NCBI RefSeq assembly: GCF_018614915.1
Contig: NZ_JAGGNU010000025.1
Location: 45,647 to 109,646 of the forward strand
Direction: 5' to 3'
Length of the DNA: 64,000 nt
Origin: Variovorax paradoxus
GTDB lineage: Bacteria > Pseudomonadota > Gammaproteobacteria > Burkholderiales > Burkholderiaceae_C
Below the pieces are notes generated by a model. The model had not been told where the DNA came from and searched no databases. It saw nothing but the letters and a program-made list of their open reading frames with translations. Positions 60,762 through 64,000 of this stretch are shown here, in pieces (the first letter of the stretch is position 1; the number at the start of each line of letters is the position of its first letter). Position numbers and translations under genes: made by a program.

Positions 60762-61871
60762 ATGAAGACCGTGCGTGTTCTCTGTTGCGCTGCTGCGCTC
60801 GCCTTTGGCGGCGCCGATGCCAGCGCCCAGATCGTGATCGGGCAGTCGGCCGACATGTCGGGCCCCGTGGCGGCCAGCGTCAAGGAGGCCGTCGCCGGCT
60901 CCCAACTGGTCATCGACCAGGTCAATGCGCAGGGCGGCATCCACGGCGAGAAGATCGAGATGATCCGCTTGGACGACGGCCTCGACCCCAAGCGCTCGCT
61001 CGAGAACTCGCGCATCCTGATCGAGGAGAAGAAGGCGGTCGCGCTGCTGCTCAACCGCGGCACGCCCAATGCGCTCGCCGTCATTCCGCTGCTCGACAAG
61101 TCCGGCACCCCGCTGATCGGCCCGTCGACCGGCGCCATGGCGCTGCACAAGCCGCTGCAGAAGCACGTGTTCAACGTGCGCTCGACCTACCAGCGCGAGG
61201 CCGAAAAGGCGATCCAGCACCTGCACACGGTGGGCATGCAGCGCATTGCCGTGGTCCAGGCCGAGGACTCCTTCGGCAAGGACGCGATGGAGGGCGCGAC
61301 GCGGGGCTTCGACAAGGCCAAGCTGAAGCCGGTGGTGCTGGCGCTGGCCGATCGAAACAAGCCCGACTACGCGAGCATCGTGCCCAAGCTCACCGGCGCG
61401 AATGCCCAGGCCGTGCTGTGGATCGGCTCGGGCACGGCGGTGACCGAGGGCGTCAAGGCACTGCGCGGGGCGGGCTCGGCGGCGCAGATCATCACGCTCT
61501 CGAACAATGCGGCCTCGGGCTTCATCAAGGAACTGGGCAATGCGAGCGGCGGCGTGATCGTGACGCAGGTGCTGCCCTACGAGCGCGCCATGGCCCATCC
61601 GCTGATCAAGGAGGCCGCAGACCTGGCCAAGGCCAAGGGCGACATCGAGCTCTCGCCGGCGCTGCTCGAAGGCTTCGTCGCCACCAAGGTGCTGGTCGAG
61701 GCGCTGCGCCGCGCCGGCCCCAAGCCGACGCGCGCCAAGCTGCTGGCCGTGCTCAACGGCTTCCAGTACGACCTCGGCGGCGGCATCGAGGTGAGCTACT
61801 CGCCGCAGGATCATTCGGGGATCGACTACGTCGATCTGTCGATCATCAGCGGGGGGCGGTTCAAGCGTTGA
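60762..61871 (+). CDS. Liv-type substrate-binding protein, third in locus
   Basis: 369 aa, periplasmic. GAAGGAG precedes the ATG. Signal peptide MKTVRVLCCAAALAFGGADASA, then QIVIGQSADMSGPVAASVKEAVAGSQLVIDQVNAQGGIHGEKIEMIRLDDGLDPKRSLENSRILIEE. Third family 6 binding protein in the locus and without its own permease. A 130-base gap before it contains no ORF and may hold its own promoter (TGTTAACAATTG near 60696). It could bind a different pyridine or an aromatic acid. The link to the nicotinate operon is by position only. Confidence 0.85.
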   Translation: MKTVRVLCCAAALAFGGADASAQIVIGQSADMSGPVAASVKEAVAGSQLVIDQVNAQGGIHGEKIEMIRLDDGLDPKRSLENSRILIEEKKAVALLLNRGTPNALAVIPLLDKSGTPLIGPSTGAMALHKPLQKHVFNVRSTYQREAEKAIQHLHTVGMQRIAVVQAEDSFGKDAMEGATRGFDKAKLKPVVLALADRNKPDYASIVPKLTGANAQAVLWIGSGTAVTEGVKALRGAGSAAQIITLSNNAASGFIKELGNASGGVIVTQVLPYERAMAHPLIKEAADLAKAKGDIELSPALLEGFVATKVLVEALRRAGPKPTRAKLLAVLNGFQYDLGGGIEVSYSPQDHSGIDYVDLSIISGGRFKR

Positions 61872-61874
61872 GGA

Positions 61875-62520
61875 TCACTCCGCCGCGTGCAAGGCACGCC
61901 GGTACTGCACCGCCTCCGCCACATGCGCGGCCTGCACCGCGCTGGCGCCGGCCAGGTCGGCGGTCGTGCGGGCCACTTTCAGCGCACGGTGGGTGCTGCG
62001 CGCCGACCAGCCCAGCCGCTCGGCCGCCGCGTGCATGAACTTCAGTGCTGCCGCATCGAGCGTGGCGTGGCGGTCGATCTCGGCGCCCTGCAGCGCCTGG
62101 TTGGGCTTGCCCTGCCGTTGCATCGCGTGTTCGCGCGCCTGCACGACACGGCCGCGGATGCTGTCCGTGGTCTCGCCGGGCGGCGCATCGAGCAGCAGCT
62201 GCGCCGATACCGCGGGCACCTCGATGTGCAGGTCGATGCGGTCCAGCAGCGGCCCGCTCAGCTTGCCCTGGTAGCGGGCCACCTGGTCCGGCGTGCAGCG
62301 GCAGGCCTTGAGCGTGGAGCCGCGATAGCCGCAAGGGCAGGGGTTCATCGCCGCGACGAGCTGGAAGTGTGCGGGAAATTCGGCGCGCCGCGCGGCGCGC
62401 GCGATCGTGATGGTGCCGGTCTCCAGCGGCTCCGCAGCGCTTCCATTGCGGCGCGCGCGAACTCCGGAAACTCGTCGAGAAAGAGCACGCCGTGGTGGGC
62501 GAGCGAGATCTCGCCCGGCT
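61875..62520 (-). pseudogene. comM: comM/yifB (Mg-chelatase-like ATPase), truncated and frameshifted
   Basis: The C-terminal part of a ComM/YifB protein is readable on the minus strand. It begins abruptly with [20 protein letters not shown] (Walker B region) at about 62518, loses frame near 62430-62436 in EALR, and resumes as [18 protein letters not shown] through SARSTHRALKVARTTADLAG to the stop at 61875. Adding one base (CTCC to CTCCC on the plus strand) restores the expected EALREPLE. The first ~290 residues of the ~510-residue protein, including the Walker A region, are missing. The gene is therefore dead. ComM normally helps branch migration in natural transformation. Confidence 0.85.
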
Positions 62521-63106
62521 GAGCTCGTTCAAGGTTAGGCCGGAATTCCATCAAATTTAGGGTCTAACTTTGAAGGCGGCCCCTCGAAGTTGTTGATTCG
62601 ATTGAAAACGCACGTGCGAGCGTTGCCGGCCCGCCCTCGAGTGACTTGAGTTGTGCAGGGCAGGGCAGGGCAGGGCGAGCTCTCGGGACAGTGATCCCGG
62701 CCGAAAATGTTGGGGCCCACACAGAGGTGAGGCCTTTGAGCGCGGCCCCGGCCGAACCCCGCTGCGAGGCCGCCGCCAGCAAGCTCGTCGCGGCGATTCA
62801 AAAGGAGTGGGGCATCGAAGCTGGTGAGCCGAGGTCGGCCGCAAGTGAGAACGGACACTGCACCTTCGCCAAGGCGCCACTTAACTTTCGCGGCGCGCTC
62901 TGCCGGGCGCATCTCGGCGCCCGCGCGGCGCAGGGCAGGAATCTTCCCCGAGCCGTCCATGCCTCGCTGGCGCCATGGTGGGCGAGGGATCGGGCGGGGA
63001 TGTGCACCAGGCGAACGGAGCATCGGCGGGGTGGAAGCCAGGCCGAATCTGGCGCGGGCAGATCGCCCGGCGTATAAAGGTGCAAGCCCACTGTCCCAAG
63101 GTGACC
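62521..63106. other. Atypical non-coding stretch beyond the broken comM
   Basis: Homology to comM stops at about 62520, and nothing upstream of it matches the missing N-terminus. The stretch has less regular codon structure than the rest of the window. It contains four tandem GCAGG units (62655-62674) and several short GC-rich ORFs without recognisable motifs. A TATAAA at about 63074 could be a promoter element for the ORF at 63107. No integrase, transposase or tRNA was seen. Confidence 0.5.
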
Positions 63107-63331
63107 ATGATGGCATCAAAGCGGCCAGCACCTGTGATCGAGAAAGAGCTTGCCGAAATGCGCGAGCAATTGGCAAGCCTCGAGAAGGCGAGCAAAGCCT
63201 CATCCCCGGAGCCCAAAAAAGGTGGCCATCCGCCCTCAAAGGCGCTCGGAGACAAGAAGCTCACCGAGGCGAAGATCGCGGAACTCGAAGCCGAGCTGAA
63301 ATCCCTGGGCGACGACCCGCCCCTTGAGTAG
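63107..63331 (+). CDS. Small coiled-coil hypothetical protein (74 aa)
   Basis: Starts MMASKRPAPVIEKELAEMREQLASLEKA and ends LTEAKIAELEAELKSLGDDPPLE. Two heptad-rich charged helices are joined by a basic, proline/glycine linker (SSPEPKKGGHPPSKALGDKK), suggesting a helical hairpin or dimer. AAGGTG lies five bases before the ATG, and TATAAA about 30 bases upstream could be a -10 element. Richer in lysine and glutamate than neighbouring genes, with less GC-biased third positions, so it may come from elsewhere. No family recognised. Confidence 0.5.
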   Translation: MMASKRPAPVIEKELAEMREQLASLEKASKASSPEPKKGGHPPSKALGDKKLTEAKIAELEAELKSLGDDPPLE

Positions 63332-64000
63332 AAGCTCTTCACCTGCACGCAACGCGCGGCGCCGACGACGGCCGATCGGCGCAGTTGCTCGGCCAGAATG
63401 AGCCGGTCGTCGGCCAGCGGCGAGGACCGCGGGCGAGGGCAGAGTGCGGGCCAGGGCAGCCGATGTCCTCAGTTGTTGGACGCACACATGGTCCCGATCG
63501 GCGGGGAACTCGAGCAAGCAGCCGCGCACCGGCAAATTTATCGCGTGCTAGGTGGACTTGGACCATGGTCCGGAATCCACTTACTTTGCGTCGCGCGTGT
63601 TGCTGCGGGGCGCGACGTGGCGTGAGCTTGAGGGCGGGACAGTTGCCGGTCCAGATCAGAACTCGCGCACCCCAGGCCATGCAGGCCGTGTGCGCGCACA
63701 TCGATCAATTGGACTCCGACGCGCTCAATCACGGCTGACGTCGTCGCATTCTTCTCGACGCCTGGGCACGCTTGGCAAACCATATGGATCGAGCGCCTGC
63801 GCCCGATCCTCCGCACCGAAGGCTCGGAGGGATCTTCGCCGTGCACGTGCCCTTGAGAATGCGCGTCAGTGCATCGCACGCCCAGCGCGGCGCGACGTCC
63901 GCCAGCGCCTACCCCAACTCGCAACCTTGGCGCATAGCCCGACGCACGCGCACGAGCGACATTGGACCGGCCCCTATCGCCGACAACGAACATGACGCCC
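63332..64000. other. No recognisable gene to window end
   Basis: Several overlapping open frames run on both strands (for example about 63552-63995 plus and 63538-63993 minus), but their translations are low-complexity arginine/alanine-rich with no motif or credible ribosome-binding site. I see no RNA gene, repeat or mobile-element feature here. Confidence 0.4.

Noticed and set aside
62798..63091. Second comM-like fragment (SLAHHG) on the minus strand
   Set aside because: Only six residues match the comM motif SLAHHG, and the flanking translation does not align with ComM, so chance is the simpler explanation.
63538..63995. Overlapping ~150-aa ORFs on both strands at the window end
   Set aside because: No ribosome site, motif or normal composition. 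They are probably chance open frames in GC-rich DNA.

Overview
The window is high-GC DNA whose codon use and gene set point to a betaproteobacterium of the Comamonadaceae, most like Variovorax. This is inferred from a MetH split into two genes with an S-adenosylhomocysteine (SAH) riboswitch, a PACE efflux pump, Bug-type binding proteins, Liv-type ABC systems and Comamonadaceae-style intergenic repeats. It reads as ordinary chromosome apart from its right end. No tRNA, rRNA, CRISPR array, complete insertion sequence or phage gene was seen.

Layout. Bases 1-15,000 hold housekeeping and accessory single genes: a phospholipase D family enzyme cut by the window edge, PhoD-type phosphatase, a metallophosphoesterase, a LysR regulator flanked by two small genes that share a promoter-like motif, GTP-dependent PEP carboxykinase, threonine ammonia-lyase, a double AAA+ ATPase, an S41 lipoprotein protease and RecQ. 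Bases 15,165-30,318 are a histidine utilisation (hut) locus. It has a nitrate/taurine-type ABC importer, the repressor HutC, HutH, HutU, an ornithine-cyclodeaminase-like enzyme, three further solute-binding proteins, a lone amino-acid permease, HutD, HutI, HutF and HutG. It encodes the five-step route that releases formate through N-formylglutamate, and two HutC-type palindromes are visible. Bases 30,363-36,649 carry the split methionine synthase: metH1, then an SH3 protein and a LysR/PACE pair, then metH2 behind an SAH riboswitch. Bases 36,701-39,844 are a glycolipid-modification trio (GT-C, GT2, GtrA), followed by an L,D-transpeptidase.

Bases 41,449-61,871 are the most interesting part: a probable nicotinamide/nicotinate catabolic locus. 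Divergent units start from a control region with two strong palindromes. Leftward lie ferredoxin-NADP reductase, a TetR regulator and an enamidase. Rightward lie a 6-hydroxynicotinate-reductase-like Fe-S protein, a UPF0280 protein, two paralogous AA_synth (DUF1185) proteins, a Liv-type ABC importer, a Tat-exported nicotinamidase, a NicAB-type molybdenum hydroxylase with three c-heme sites, an FAH-family enzyme and two more Liv-type binding proteins. The proposed route is nicotinamide, nicotinate, 6-hydroxynicotinate, 1,4,5,6-tetrahydro-6-oxonicotinate, 2-formylglutarate. It joins an aerobic NicAB entry step to the reductive ring-opening chemistry known from Eubacterium barkeri.

The right end (61,875-64,000) starts with a broken comM/yifB gene, truncated and frameshifted, and runs into DNA with almost nothing recognisable except one small coiled-coil ORF. 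It looks like a rearrangement junction.
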